64,000 nt of DNA from JAWPMT01 sp965227935 (GCA_965227935.1 CBDDGS010000019.1:930001-994000); one strand, 5' to 3'; positions 35,840-45,395 are shown, counted from the first letter of the stretch. Numbers and translations: made by a program. The notes: generated by a model not told the origin, from the letters alone.

Positions 35840-35921
35840 AGTCCATGCCAGAAATCCTGGTTGGCCTGAGACACCGGACTAAGTAGAACCGCGGTGTGTT
35901 GGTAAGCGCTGCGGTTTTTTT
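35840..35921 (+). ncRNA. Candidate structured RNA ending in an intrinsic terminator
   Basis: An outer stem AGTCC (35840-35844) pairs with GGACT (35876-35880), enclosing GCCA/TGGC-type inner pairing around a CCAG-AAAT-CCTGG core. It is followed by an AACCGC...GCGGTT terminator. Just upstream, TCAAGG...CCTTGA near 35812-35829 is another small hairpin. It could be a short regulatory RNA, or the 3' leader of the 28-residue ORF transcript. Confidence 0.3.
35887..35921 (+). terminator. Rho-independent terminator
   Basis: AACCGC (35887-35892) pairs with GCGGTT (35911-35916) and the T-run continues to 35921. It is the clearest intrinsic terminator in the window and lies 62 bases before the acylase start. 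Confidence 0.65.
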
Positions 35922-35983
35922 GTTTACATCGACGCAGACGGGTGGGCTTTTCGAATGGCTATTTCCTCTATTTTAGCCGCACG

Positions 35984-38101
35984 ATGCGACAGCTCCCTTT
36001 CACTTCCCCTTTCCCCTTAGCCTACCCCTTCTCCTTAGCCTTCTCCTTCTCCTCAGCCTCCTGCTTCCCCTTAGCCTTGCTGTTTTTTCTCGCCCTCAAC
36101 ACCCAAGCCCAATTCAACCCCGAGGAGATCGAGATCATGCGTGACGAGTGGGGAGTGCCACACATCTACGCACCCACGGATGCACAGGTCGCCTATGGCC
36201 TTGCGTGGGCACACGCCGAAGACGATTTCAAGACCATCCAGCAGACGCTGCTCGCAGCCAAGCAAATGCTCGGTCGATACATCGGAAAAGAGGGAGCACC
36301 TATCGATTATGTCGTCGGCCTGTTGCGCTGCGAGGACATTGTTCGGGAGCAGTGGGACAAAATAGACCCCGCCTTCATGAAGCTGGTGGAGGGATATGCC
36401 GCAGGGGCCAATGCATATGCCCGGCATCACAAAAAGGAAGTGCTTGTGAAGAAAGCCTTCCCTGTCACCCCGACCGATATCTTCAAAGCCTACGTTTTGC
36501 AGTTGGCCGTCCAGGATGGCGCTGACAACCTTATACGTCGATTGTTTGCCGGGCAAGTGGATACAGTGGACTTCGACGCCGGTGGCTCCAATGCATTTGC
36601 CATGAATCGCCAGAAGACTGATGGTGAGCATGTCTTTCTCGCTGTCAATTCTCACCAGCCACTGGAAGGTCCCGCAGCGTGGTATGAGGCACATCTTGTC
36701 AGCGACGAAGGGTGGAACATGATGGGCGGGTTATTCCCAGGTGGGCCGGTCGTATTTCACGGTACCAATGAGCACCTGGGCTGGGCCCATACCGTCAACT
36801 ATTTCGATAAACGAGACGTCTTTCAGCTCGAGATGCACCCTCAAAGCGAGGAGACTTATCGCATTGATGATCAGTGGCATCAATTGGAGAAACGAAGGAT
36901 CAAACTCAAGGTCAAGATCTTCCTTGGCTTGAAGATTGGTGTGAAGCGAGATGCCTTCTATTCGCAGTACGGCCCTGTGGTCAAAAACGACAAAGGCTAT
37001 TTCGCCTTCAACATGGGAGTTTTTGACGAGATCCGAGCGATCGAGCAGTGGTACAAGATGAACAAGACCACCAACCTCGACGAGTTCAAGGAGGTGCTCT
37101 CAATGACCGCCATACCCAGTTTCAACATTATCTACGCCGACAAATACAACAACCTCTTTTACGTCGGCAACGGCCACATTCCCCAGCGACACCCGGATTA
37201 CAATTGGTGGGGGACCCTTCCTGGCAACACGTCCCAAACATTGCCCACAGAGTACCATCCTTTTGAGGACCTGCCCATGATCACCAACCCCTCGTCTGGC
37301 TATATTTTCAATACGAACAATTCGACCTTCAACGCGACGGCTGCGGGGGACAACAACCGTATTGAAGACTACGATCCTACCATGGGCTATCGGGAGTTTG
37401 AAAACAATCGCAGTCGCAGATTCATGGAACTGATGGAGAAATACGACCGACTCAGCTGGCAGGACTTCCTGGACATAAAGTATGATGCCCAGCTGCCAGA
37501 TTCACTGATGTATGCCATCAATCTCAATCCCGTTTTTGAGCTGGATCCGACGCTGGCAGGAGACGCCGCCGACGTACTGGAAATCGTGCAGCGCTGGGAC
37601 CGCCAGGCCAAGGAGGATCGTATAGGTCCGGCGCATCTCTTGATCTTGTATGCCGCATTGCGCGATATGCCTGGACCGATTGATTTCGAAGCCGTTACAT
37701 CCGAGCAGTTTGTTGCTGGCCTGCAACAGGTCAAGAGTCACTTGCGGCAGCATTTTGGTAAGATAGATGTTACACTTGGGGAGTTCCAACAACTCGTTCG
37801 AGGCAGCAAGGTACTTCCCGTCTGGGGTATACCAGACGTGCTCACCGCCATGCACTCTACAGATAGGGGGGAGGGTAAGGTGCGCGTGCGCGCAGGGGAG
37901 TCTTACATAATGCTTGTTCGCTATCCCGAGAATGGCCTGCCGATCATCGAAGCGACCAACGTCTATGGTGCCTCTAATAAACCCGACAGTCCGCACTATG
38001 ACGACCAGATGGAGATGTTTGTTAGCCAGGAGCGCCGCCGAATGACACTGGATATCGAGGAAGTACGCAAGACAGCCGCCAGGATCTATTCGCCCAGGTG
38101 A
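35984..38101 (+). CDS. Penicillin/AHL acylase-type Ntn hydrolase (penicillin amidase family)
   Basis: 705 residues from ATG 35984; a GTG at 35942 is less likely. Exported amidase that self-cleaves into alpha and beta subunits and hydrolyses N-acyl amides. Seen: a signal peptide, DEWGVPHIYAPT with YGLAWAHAEDDF in the alpha part, the GGSNAFA processing site with catalytic Ser202, HLGWAHTVNYFD, and the late motifs GESYIMLVRYP and NKPDSPHYDDQ. These late motifs and the alpha part resemble acyl-homoserine-lactone acylases more than penicillin G acylases, so quorum quenching is possible but unproven. The signal peptide is encoded by an odd pyrimidine-rich repeated stretch. No neighbour is coupled to it. 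Confidence 0.88.
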   Translation: MRQLPFTSPFPLAYPFSLAFSFSSASCFPLALLFFLALNTQAQFNPEEIEIMRDEWGVPHIYAPTDAQVAYGLAWAHAEDDFKTIQQTLLAAKQMLGRYIGKEGAPIDYVVGLLRCEDIVREQWDKIDPAFMKLVEGYAAGANAYARHHKKEVLVKKAFPVTPTDIFKAYVLQLAVQDGADNLIRRLFAGQVDTVDFDAGGSNAFAMNRQKTDGEHVFLAVNSHQPLEGPAAWYEAHLVSDEGWNMMGGLFPGGPVVFHGTNEHLGWAHTVNYFDKRDVFQLEMHPQSEETYRIDDQWHQLEKRRIKLKVKIFLGLKIGVKRDAFYSQYGPVVKNDKGYFAFNMGVFDEIRAIEQWYKMNKTTNLDEFKEVLSMTAIPSFNIIYADKYNNLFYVGNGHIPQRHPDYNWWGTLPGNTSQTLPTEYHPFEDLPMITNPSSGYIFNTNNSTFNATAAGDNNRIEDYDPTMGYREFENNRSRRFMELMEKYDRLSWQDFLDIKYDAQLPDSLMYAINLNPVFELDPTLAGDAADVLEIVQRWDRQAKEDRIGPAHLLILYAALRDMPGPIDFEAVTSEQFVAGLQQVKSHLRQHFGKIDVTLGEFQQLVRGSKVLPVWGIPDVLTAMHSTDRGEGKVRVRAGESYIMLVRYPENGLPIIEATNVYGASNKPDSPHYDDQMEMFVSQERRRMTLDIEEVRKTAARIYSPR

Positions 38102-38539
38102 TGAGGAAGGGTTTGAGTACCCACAGGCTCTCCCGCTGACCAGCCACACTACCTTCCTCGCCCTGAAGTGAGAGAGATCTAAACGCTGCAAAATCCCGGC
38201 AGTAGTATTCTCTACTTCAGGGCGAGCGCATGCCTCAGCCTTCACTCCCGCATACAGCGCTGGGCTACGTTCGTCTTCGGCTTATGCTTGCGGCGCTTTT
38301 CCGCTGTCTGGTGGAGCGTCATCCACTTACAGCTCGCTCCCGGTCTGCGGAGACTCCTGTGATCTCTATGCGACTTCCATTCTTAGCCAAAAGAAATAAG
38401 GTTGCAAGTGATCGACCATTCGCCTAAGTTCGTAGCAGAAAAGCAAGCGACCTTTTTTGTGCTGGATCGCGTCGAATGTCGCCGGAGGAGCGGCATACCC
38501 ACGAAATAAGTATTTGCAGCAACAATCAAAACTTTATTT
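38102..38539. other. 438-base intergenic region with inverted repeats
   Basis: GAGGAAGG (38103-38110) and CCTTCCTC (38152-38159) form an inverted repeat directly after the acylase stop, followed at 38161-38222 by one copy of the dispersed palindromic repeat. The rest, to 38539, is G+C-rich with a 65-codon open frame at 38230-38427 whose product looks non-genic. No clear promoter element is seen before the M16 gene. Confidence 0.5.
38161..38222. repeat. Dispersed palindromic repeat, copy 1
   Basis: 62 bases with 9-bp end arms CCCTGAAGT (38161-38169) and ACTTCAGGG (38214-38222), extended inward by GAGAG and TTCTCT on the two sides. Copies 2 and 3 lie at 60522-60661. The loop sequence differs between copies, as in REP-type elements. 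It could act as a mRNA-end structure, or mark REP-type mobility. Confidence 0.7.
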
Positions 38540-39913
38540 ATGAAGCAATCACCTTTGAAATGGTCATGGAGGCTCTTTTTCATGGCCATGGTATTTGTCG
38601 GGTGCCAGCCCGGTGAAGAGCAGTCTGATACCGGCTTTAGCGTACCGGTTGAGTACTATACTTTGCCCAATGGGTTAAAAGTTATCCTATCACAGGACAA
38701 GACAGCTCCCACGGTGGTGGTAGCGGTGTATTATAACATCGGTTTTCGTATTGAGCCTCGTGATCGTACTGGATTTGCCCACCTCTTTGAGCACATGATG
38801 TTTCAAGGGTCAGAAAACCTGGGTAAGATGGAGTTCGTAAACCTTGTCCAACAGAATGGAGGAGTTCTCAACGGTTCGACGAGGTTCGACTTCACAAATT
38901 ATTTTGAGGTTATGCCAGCGCACAAACTGGAAACGGTATTGTGGGCAGAAGCGGACCGTATGCGTGGTCTTGCCATTACACAAGAGAACCTCACCAATCA
39001 ACAAGGCGTCGTAAAGAATGAGGTGAAAGTAAATGTGCTGAATCAGCCCTACGGTGGATTTCCGTGGCTGGATATGCCGCAATATGCCAACGAGAACTGG
39101 TACAATGCCCATAATTTTTATGGAGACCTGGCGGACCTTGATTCGGCGAAGCTGGAAGACGTAGACGCCTTTTTCAAGACCTTCTATGCACCAAACAATG
39201 CCGCACTTTCAATAGTGGGCGATTTTGAGACCGGACAGGCCAAAGAATGGGTCGAGCAATACTTCGGTGGCATTTCCACTGCGGAGCTTCCGGCGAAGCC
39301 AGACATCAGCGAACCACGACAGGAAGCTGAAAAGCGATTCACAAAAGAGGACCCTCTCGCCAATCGTCCTGCCATTGCCATTGCCTACAAAATGCCCGAT
39401 CGCTTCACGCCTGAGTACTTTGCCATGGGCCTGATTGATCAACTGATGGTGCAAGGAGAGGATAGCAAGCTCTCTCTGGAGCTAGTACAAGAGCGAGGCT
39501 ATACATCCAATATCTCGGGGGGTATCAACTACCTGGGCAATATGTTCAATTACAATGGGCCGATGCTCTGGATGTCTAACTTGATACATGATGCATCGGT
39601 GTCGCCAGATTCTATCATTGCCGTTTATGATGAAGCAGTTGCCTCACTCGGGCAAGTCAGCCAGGAGGAGTTGGACCTGGCCATGGTCAAGATTCGATCA
39701 AGCCTCTATGATGATATCGGTGGATTCTTCGGCGTGGGAAGGGCCGATCTACTTTGTTCCTTTGCTTTGTTTGACGACAATCCTTCGTTGATAAATACGA
39801 TCGAGACAGAATTCAAAAAGGTCACTCCTGAGCTACTTCAAGAGACAGCCAAAGAGTACCTCCGAAGCACCAATCGAACAGTTCTCATTTTGGACCCTAA
39901 AGCAGAAAATTGA
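38540..39913 (+). CDS. M16 zinc metallopeptidase, catalytic partner (lipoprotein)
   Basis: 457 residues. Signal peptide with lipobox ending at Cys22 (VFVGC). The inverted zinc motif HxxEH is H81-L-F-E84-H85 with the distal Glu at about 161 (KNEVKVN), the standard M16 spacing. The PRxxTGFAHLFEHMMFQGS context is that of the active M16 subunit. Its stop overlaps the ATG of the second M16 gene (TGATG), so the two form a heterodimer-type pair acting in the periplasm or at the outer membrane. Confidence 0.93.
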   Translation: MKQSPLKWSWRLFFMAMVFVGCQPGEEQSDTGFSVPVEYYTLPNGLKVILSQDKTAPTVVVAVYYNIGFRIEPRDRTGFAHLFEHMMFQGSENLGKMEFVNLVQQNGGVLNGSTRFDFTNYFEVMPAHKLETVLWAEADRMRGLAITQENLTNQQGVVKNEVKVNVLNQPYGGFPWLDMPQYANENWYNAHNFYGDLADLDSAKLEDVDAFFKTFYAPNNAALSIVGDFETGQAKEWVEQYFGGISTAELPAKPDISEPRQEAEKRFTKEDPLANRPAIAIAYKMPDRFTPEYFAMGLIDQLMVQGEDSKLSLELVQERGYTSNISGGINYLGNMFNYNGPMLWMSNLIHDASVSPDSIIAVYDEAVASLGQVSQEELDLAMVKIRSSLYDDIGGFFGVGRADLLCSFALFDDNPSLINTIETEFKKVTPELLQETAKEYLRSTNRTVLILDPKAEN

Positions 39914-41298
39914 TGAAGATCTTAAAAAACCTATTTGTTCTCCTGCTGATTGTCACCCAAAGTGCCCAGGCACAGAAGGAAACGCCACCAGCAGGGGGTA
40001 CGCCCAAAGACTTCGTGCTACCGGCAAAACAATCCATGTCATTGGACAATGGCATGACGACCACAATGGTTCAGTATGGGGCGATTCCCAAGGTCAATAT
40101 CCGGTTGGTGATCAAGACGGGAAATATCCATGAAACAGCAGATCAAGTATGGCTGGCGGACCTGACGGCGGATCTTCTTCGGGAAGGTACGGCATCGATG
40201 GATTTTGCAACTATTGCCAAGAAAGCGGCAGCCATGGGGGGCGACATCAATGTAAGTGTCGGTGCCGATCAGACCTTTATCTCCGGATCGGTGCTTTCAG
40301 ACTTCGCCCCGGATCTTATTGCGATCATGGGCGATATGGTCATGAATCCTGCTTTTCCGGAATCGGAGATTGATCGACTCAAGAATGACTTGAAGCGCTC
40401 ATTAGCAGTGCAGCAAACACGACCGCAGGCGCAGGCATCTTCTGAATTCTTCAAGATCATCTATCCCGATCACCCATATGGTAGATTTTATCCTACGGAA
40501 GAGATGGTGGATAGCTTCACCATCGACATGGTCAAGGACTTTTACAGCAGCAACTTTGGAGCGAAACGGAGTGTCTTGTACGTCGTGGGCAAGTTCGACC
40601 AAGAGAAGGTAAAGACCGCCGTCGAAACGTCATTTGCTACCTGGCAGGAAGGTCCGGAAGTCTACTACCCGGCTGTGACCGCCCAACAGACGGATCAGAT
40701 TGCTCTGTTTGACCGACAGGGAGCACCCCAAACGACCATCCGTCTCGGTTTACCAACACTGACGCCAGATGACCCGGACTACATCGCCTTGTCGATCACG
40801 AATTCATTGCTTGGAGGTTCGTTTGCTTCGAGAATTACTTCCAACATTCGTGAAGACAAGGGATACACTTACTCTCCAAGTAGCTCGGTACGGACACGAA
40901 AGGGTACCTCCGTTTGGTCCGAGAATGCCGATGTTACCACCGAGCACACCTCAGCGGCACTTAAGGAAATAGCCAAGGAGATCAGGCTCCTGCAAGAGGA
41001 GCCTCCTTCCCAGGAGGAGCTGGAAGGCATCCAGAACTACGCCGCGGGCGTTTTTGTACTTCAGAATTCAACACCTGGAGGGATTATTGGGCAATTGAAC
41101 TTCATGGATCTACACGAACTGGATGATACCTATCTCACGGAGCGGGTGAAGAATATTTTTGCCGTCACTCCTGAGAAAGTATCTGAGATCACCAAAGAGT
41201 ACATCAAATACGAAAATATGACACTGGTGATGGTAGGCGACAAGGCGGTAATTCAGAACCAGATGCAAGAAGCAGAATACAAAGAGAGGATGCGGTAA
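39913..41298 (+). CDS. M16 peptidase-like, non-catalytic partner
   Basis: 461 residues. A signal peptide ends near AQAQ. The position equivalent to HxxEH reads VWLADLTADLLREGT, with no zinc ligands, so this is the inactive partner. The C-terminal R/Y-type motif region (SRITSNIREDKGYTYSP) is kept and helps bind substrate. ATG 39913 overlaps the upstream stop by one base; a TTG at 39910 precedes it and is less likely. Confidence 0.92.
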   Translation: MKILKNLFVLLLIVTQSAQAQKETPPAGGTPKDFVLPAKQSMSLDNGMTTTMVQYGAIPKVNIRLVIKTGNIHETADQVWLADLTADLLREGTASMDFATIAKKAAAMGGDINVSVGADQTFISGSVLSDFAPDLIAIMGDMVMNPAFPESEIDRLKNDLKRSLAVQQTRPQAQASSEFFKIIYPDHPYGRFYPTEEMVDSFTIDMVKDFYSSNFGAKRSVLYVVGKFDQEKVKTAVETSFATWQEGPEVYYPAVTAQQTDQIALFDRQGAPQTTIRLGLPTLTPDDPDYIALSITNSLLGGSFASRITSNIREDKGYTYSPSSSVRTRKGTSVWSENADVTTEHTSAALKEIAKEIRLLQEEPPSQEELEGIQNYAAGVFVLQNSTPGGIIGQLNFMDLHELDDTYLTERVKNIFAVTPEKVSEITKEYIKYENMTLVMVGDKAVIQNQMQEAEYKERMR

Positions 41299-41304
41299 GT
41301 GACT

Positions 41305-41355
41305 ACCCATCAAAGTATCAATGGGGTGCCTGAAGAAATTGGGTGCCCTTTTTTT
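41305..41355 (+). terminator. Candidate terminator after the M16 pair
   Basis: CCCAT (41305-41309) can pair with ATGGG (41320-41324), and a GGGTGCCC block is followed by a T7 run at 41349-41355. Pairing is imperfect, so confidence is limited. 41356-41557 holds no gene; the frame open from 41321 is only an upstream extension of the kinase frame. Confidence 0.4.
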
Positions 41356-41557
41356 ATCTTGCTGCATAGCAAAAGGCCGACTTCTACCACGCGCTCGATC
41401 GCTGGAACAGTGGTTCAGAGTTCGTTTTTTGCGCTGCATCAAATACACTTTACCGGGCGATGCTACCAAATACTCATTCGAAACCACCGAATCCTCATCA
41501 CTCGAAGAATTGACCGAGTTGACCTCTTACTTCGCATCAAATCAAAAACTCAAAAAC

Positions 41558-43123
41558 ATGCGAAGTGCCATTAGCTTCCTTCTTACTTTGGTTTGTGCCT
41601 CGGTACTGGCACAAACCGAAGTTATTTCTACCGGACCCATTCCTTTGGGCATCAAGGTCCATGACTATGCCAACGACAGACCCGTGGATATCGCGACCAT
41701 CTGTGATGGCTTCGATTCCGACGGACTCCCCATCAACCTTGTTTTACCTTATCAATCTCAAATCGTACTTTTTCTGCCGTCTGTCACCCAGACCAATGCA
41801 GATGACTTCATGATGATGAGGGGTAATTCTTCTCCCAGAGATATCGAAAACTTCAACTATTCCCATCAGGGTAGAGCAGTGGGGTACGTCGGGAGTATCT
41901 CATACGCTGGAGGCGCATTTGATCGATTGACGGTCATTCGGGACGATAACTATGGCGACGACATACCTCCCGCTACGCTCGAATTTCAATGGCGTGTCGA
42001 CCATGAACCGATATCGCTGCACCTTTTCCTGGAAAATGATGAGATCGATGAACGTGAGATCTACACCAATGAGGCCTTGGCCAATATTTTTGGTAGTGAG
42101 GATACAGAGCAAAAGTCCTACGACTATTGGCTCGAACAGGGTTTTGCCAGCCGACTGGACGATGGCGGTAGGCCGTTGAATCCAGTCCTGCCTCAGGACG
42201 TTGGCATGCTGTCATTTGTGTCCAATGCACCGAGTGTGGAGGTGGTCAGAAATGGTGAGTCCGTCGACTTCCTTCGAACAGAAAGAAGCTTCAATGATCA
42301 GACCAGCTACTACCTGGGTACTGACAAGCCTGGTACCTATACCATCACCATTGGACACGGTGGCAAGAAGTATGGCTTGAATCAGCTGACATACACCTAT
42401 ACCATTCAATATTCATTTTGGAAGCAGGGAGGGTACTACATGCTTGGGGGCTTTGGAGTAGTCCTTGGCGCCTTCCTTTTCTATCGTGTCAATGCCCGTA
42501 GGAAACTCGAAAGCGCCGAGCTTCTAAAGCAGCTTGCCGATGCCGAGTTGAAGGCCGTGCGAGCTCAACTCAATCCTCATTTCCTCTTCAATGCCCTCAA
42601 CGCCATCCAGAACCTTTTTAATCGAAGCGAAATCGAGAAAGCCAACGACTACATTGTCAAGCTGTCCAAGCTCCTTCGAACGGTTTTGGCCCAATCCGAT
42701 GAGGCCCTGCATTCGTTGGAGGATGAGATGAACCTGTCAAGACTTTATCTGGAGTTGGAAAACATGCGTAACCCTTTTGCCTTTCATATTGAGCTTGAGA
42801 ATTCCGTGGATTTGAATAGTCTTGTCCCCAATATGATTCTTCAGCCTTATCTGGAAAATGCAGTTATTCATGGGATCCATAAACATGGGGCTAATGAAAT
42901 CACTGTAAACATTGGCCAGCGCAATGATCAACTGGTCCTCAAGGTGACGGACAATGGCAAACCTTCTTCTCCACAATTTGAAGAGGGGAAAGGGATGGCG
43001 TTGGGCAGAAGTCGACTGGACATTATTCGCAAGCAAGCTGGAGGTGCGGATGCAGACGTCAAGGCTCGTGCTACCAGCGACAGCGGATTCATTGTTGAAA
43101 TACGATTACCTCTTGATCTGTAG
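41558..43123 (+). CDS. LytS/YehU-type sensor histidine kinase with an unusual exported sensor domain
   Basis: 521 residues from ATG 41558, which gives a clean signal peptide (RSAISFLLTLVCASVLAQ); the open frame upstream at 41321 has none. After about 270 exported residues of unknown fold comes one membrane segment (GGFGVVLGAFLFY), then the His_kinase (PF06580) domain: ELKAVRAQLNPHFLFNALNA with phospho-accepting His341, and the ATP-binding N-box LQPYLENAVIHG. Five- or multi-TM sensors are more usual in this family. The response regulator starts right after the stop. Confidence 0.9.
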   Translation: MRSAISFLLTLVCASVLAQTEVISTGPIPLGIKVHDYANDRPVDIATICDGFDSDGLPINLVLPYQSQIVLFLPSVTQTNADDFMMMRGNSSPRDIENFNYSHQGRAVGYVGSISYAGGAFDRLTVIRDDNYGDDIPPATLEFQWRVDHEPISLHLFLENDEIDEREIYTNEALANIFGSEDTEQKSYDYWLEQGFASRLDDGGRPLNPVLPQDVGMLSFVSNAPSVEVVRNGESVDFLRTERSFNDQTSYYLGTDKPGTYTITIGHGGKKYGLNQLTYTYTIQYSFWKQGGYYMLGGFGVVLGAFLFYRVNARRKLESAELLKQLADAELKAVRAQLNPHFLFNALNAIQNLFNRSEIEKANDYIVKLSKLLRTVLAQSDEALHSLEDEMNLSRLYLELENMRNPFAFHIELENSVDLNSLVPNMILQPYLENAVIHGIHKHGANEITVNIGQRNDQLVLKVTDNGKPSSPQFEEGKGMALGRSRLDIIRKQAGGADADVKARATSDSGFIVEIRLPLDL

Positions 43124-43861
43124 ATGAGGCAGTTTACAGCCATCGTTGTCGACGACGAGCACAACAATCGCGAGAATCTGATCGCGATGTTGGCGAAGTA
43201 TTGCCCCCAGATCAATGTATTAGGCGAGGCTGCCAACGTGAGTGAGGCCCAGTATTTGATTAAGACTACTTCTCCAGAAGTGGTCTTTTTGGATATTGAA
43301 ATGCCTGGGGGCAATGGCTTCTCGTTGCTCAATGCTCATCGTGTCCCCTTCAAAGTCATATTCGTCACAGCCTATGATGCGTACGCTCTCAAGGCCATCA
43401 AGTTCAGTGCGCTCGACTACTTACTGAAGCCCATCGACCGGCAGGAGTTGGTACAGGCCGTCAGCAGACTGGAGACGACGAGCGTCCATCAAGATGAACG
43501 CTTTCAAAACCTGGGGGCGTTCCTCAATCAGGAAGAAAAGAAGATCGCGCTGAGTCTGACGGATGAGATTCGTCTGGTACCGCTGAGGGACATTGTACGC
43601 CTCCAGGCCGACAACAACTATTGTAGGTTTCATCTCAGTTCGGGCGAGGAGATCATCACCTCTAAGAACCTGGGTTACTATTATGACCTGTTGAAGGAGC
43701 AGGACTTCCTTCGCGTCCATCAGTCCCACCTGGTCAACAAGCAAAAGCTGGAGCGATATGTCAAAAGAGATGGGGGCTACCTCGTTCTTTCCAATGGACA
43801 TGAGGTGCCTGTCAGCAGGACACAACGCCAGCGCGTCTCACAATTGTTTGGCGACTTCTGA
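43124..43861 (+). CDS. LytTR-family response regulator
   Basis: 245 residues: a receiver domain with acid pocket DDE at 10-12, phospho-Asp57 (VFLDIEMPGGNG), switch Thr in FVTAYD and Lys in LLKPID, then a LytTR DNA-binding domain with DIVRLQADNNYCRFHL and the terminal FLRVHQSHLVNKQKLERY helix-strand. It is encoded directly after its kinase (ATG adjoins the stop). Target promoters are not evident here. Confidence 0.95.
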   Translation: MRQFTAIVVDDEHNNRENLIAMLAKYCPQINVLGEAANVSEAQYLIKTTSPEVVFLDIEMPGGNGFSLLNAHRVPFKVIFVTAYDAYALKAIKFSALDYLLKPIDRQELVQAVSRLETTSVHQDERFQNLGAFLNQEEKKIALSLTDEIRLVPLRDIVRLQADNNYCRFHLSSGEEIITSKNLGYYYDLLKEQDFLRVHQSHLVNKQKLERYVKRDGGYLVLSNGHEVPVSRTQRQRVSQLFGDF

Positions 43862-43951
43862 GTGCTGTTGCCATGAGGTTTCTAGCCTTCACAGTCGGTA
43901 TCAAGGCTCGATACGGTAACTTGGGAGCTGCAGTTGGGAAATGCAGGGCTT

Positions 43952-44551
43952 ATGAACAACGGTGATTTTGACGCCACAAAGAGCTTGGTAGGTGACGCAG
44001 AGGTCTTCTACTACGAGCAGTTTTTGCCTCCGCAGCAATCTGAAGACGTATTTGGTGAGTTGGAAGGATTGCTCGATGGCTTTGAGCAAGACATCGTGCT
44101 CGCCAATGGCCAAGTCATTCCCATGCTGACACCCAAGTTAATATTTGCGGACCAAGGTATCACGAGTGATATGTCACTACATGGCAAGACAATACCCTGG
44201 CCACAGTGGATGATACCTCTTCGACAGCAGATTGAGCGGCATACTGGAAAGACCTACGAAGTTTGCGTATGCATTTACTACGCTGATGGGATAGCCCATG
44301 TCGATTGGCATGCTGACCTTACAGCGTTTGGAGATACAAGCTCTATTCCCTCGTTGAGCCTGGGTGGGACACGTGTGTTTGGTTTCCGCAGGAATGATCG
44401 GGATGCTCCAAAGTTGCTGCACCTACCTTCCGGCAGCATGGTCCTCATGGGCGAGGGATTTCAGGAGCGGTATCAGCATGCCCTTTTGCCCACGGAGGAG
44501 GATGTTTCACCCCGATTCAACCTGACCTTTAGGGCGAAAGCAAGACAGTAG
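43952..44551 (+). CDS. AlkB-like 2-oxoglutarate/Fe(II) dioxygenase
   Basis: 199 residues from ATG 43952. The iron ligands are HxD at H120-A-D122 (VDWHADLT) and His176 (QERYQHALLP); Arg188 in SPRFNLTFR binds 2-oxoglutarate. GGTRVFGFR and PSGSMVLMG are conserved AlkB strands. Likely removes alkyl groups from nucleic acid bases; the exact substrate is not predictable. TTG 43934 is an alternative start. It lies 90 bases after the response regulator and converges on the next gene. Confidence 0.9.
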   Translation: MNNGDFDATKSLVGDAEVFYYEQFLPPQQSEDVFGELEGLLDGFEQDIVLANGQVIPMLTPKLIFADQGITSDMSLHGKTIPWPQWMIPLRQQIERHTGKTYEVCVCIYYADGIAHVDWHADLTAFGDTSSIPSLSLGGTRVFGFRRNDRDAPKLLHLPSGSMVLMGEGFQERYQHALLPTEEDVSPRFNLTFRAKARQ

Positions 44552-44571
44552 CTTGATCTGCGCCTTTTTCG

Positions 44572-45267
44572 TCAGACCAATACAGAAGGCAATTCTACAG
44601 ACTCACCGATCGCTGGAAGTATTAGCTTTCTCCCACTATCCTCGAACGATTTCTTGGCAGCCTCTTTGTCGATTTTGATCTGAGGGAAAGTATCGTAGTG
44701 ACACCCTATGATGTTTTGACAATCGATGAGTTCAGCAGCGAGAATAGCGTCCTGGACGCCCATGGTGAAGACATCTCCAATCGGGAGTATAGCCCCGTCG
44801 ATGGGCCCGTAGAAGTGCTTTAGAAATGCCATGTCCTGGGTGACGGCTGTGTCACCGGCATGGTAAATCAGTCCGTCGGAGGTCTCAACTAGGAAACCTG
44901 CTGCCTCGCCCCCGTAGGACCCGTCAGGGAGACTGCTGGAGTGCACGGCTTTGACCATCTTCACCTTCGCAAAGTCCAGATCCATTTCACCACCGATATT
45001 CATCGGTATACTGTGGATGCCGCGGGTTTCAAACCAATTGGCAATCTCAAATGACGCCACGATGGGGCAGGCGGCGTTCCTGGCAATATACTCGGCATCT
45101 GCCACGTGATCGACATGTCCATGGGTGAGGAATATATGAGAGGGTTTGAGCGAATCGGTGTTGATGTGCTCCGCAAGTGGATTTTCGCGTATGAAAGGAT
45201 CTATGAGAATGGAATTGGAGCCCAGGTCTATTGAAAAACACGAGTGCCCCAAGTATGTGATTCGCAT
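44572..45267 (-). CDS. UPF0173 metal-dependent hydrolase (metallo-beta-lactamase fold)
   Basis: 231 residues. Metal motif THGHVDHVAD (H49, H51, D53, H54), then VKAVHSSS, HAGDTAVTQDM and CHYDTFPQ as later ligand motifs, matching the YtkL/UPF0173 family in length and order. Cytoplasmic hydrolase of unknown substrate. Two Met codons are adjacent; I chose the second. It is divergent from the thioredoxin-like gene. Confidence 0.93.
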   Translation of the reverse strand: MRITYLGHSCFSIDLGSNSILIDPFIRENPLAEHINTDSLKPSHIFLTHGHVDHVADAEYIARNAACPIVASFEIANWFETRGIHSIPMNIGGEMDLDFAKVKMVKAVHSSSLPDGSYGGEAAGFLVETSDGLIYHAGDTAVTQDMAFLKHFYGPIDGAILPIGDVFTMGVQDAILAAELIDCQNIIGCHYDTFPQIKIDKEAAKKSFEDSGRKLILPAIGESVELPSVLV

Positions 45268-45395
45268 CATGACTTTGGATTTTCATTCAAGATACGAGGA
45301 TCGCTGAAATCCGTAAATGACTTTACTCAGTAATAGATGCGACGTTACCTCAACTGCCGAGGCCACCCTTGTCCTCCGATTTCAAACCTTGTTTC

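Noticed and set aside
37502..38245. 247-codon open frame on the - strand
   Set aside because: Antisense to the acylase gene, which has a complete family pattern there; low-quality residue composition.
38230..38427. 65-codon open frame between the acylase and M16 genes
   Set aside because: Product is arginine-rich low-quality sequence with no start context; kept only as a note in the gap.
41321..41557. Upstream extension of the kinase frame
   Set aside because: No signal peptide or conserved sequence there and it overlaps a terminator-like hairpin; ATG 41558 gives a proper signal peptide.
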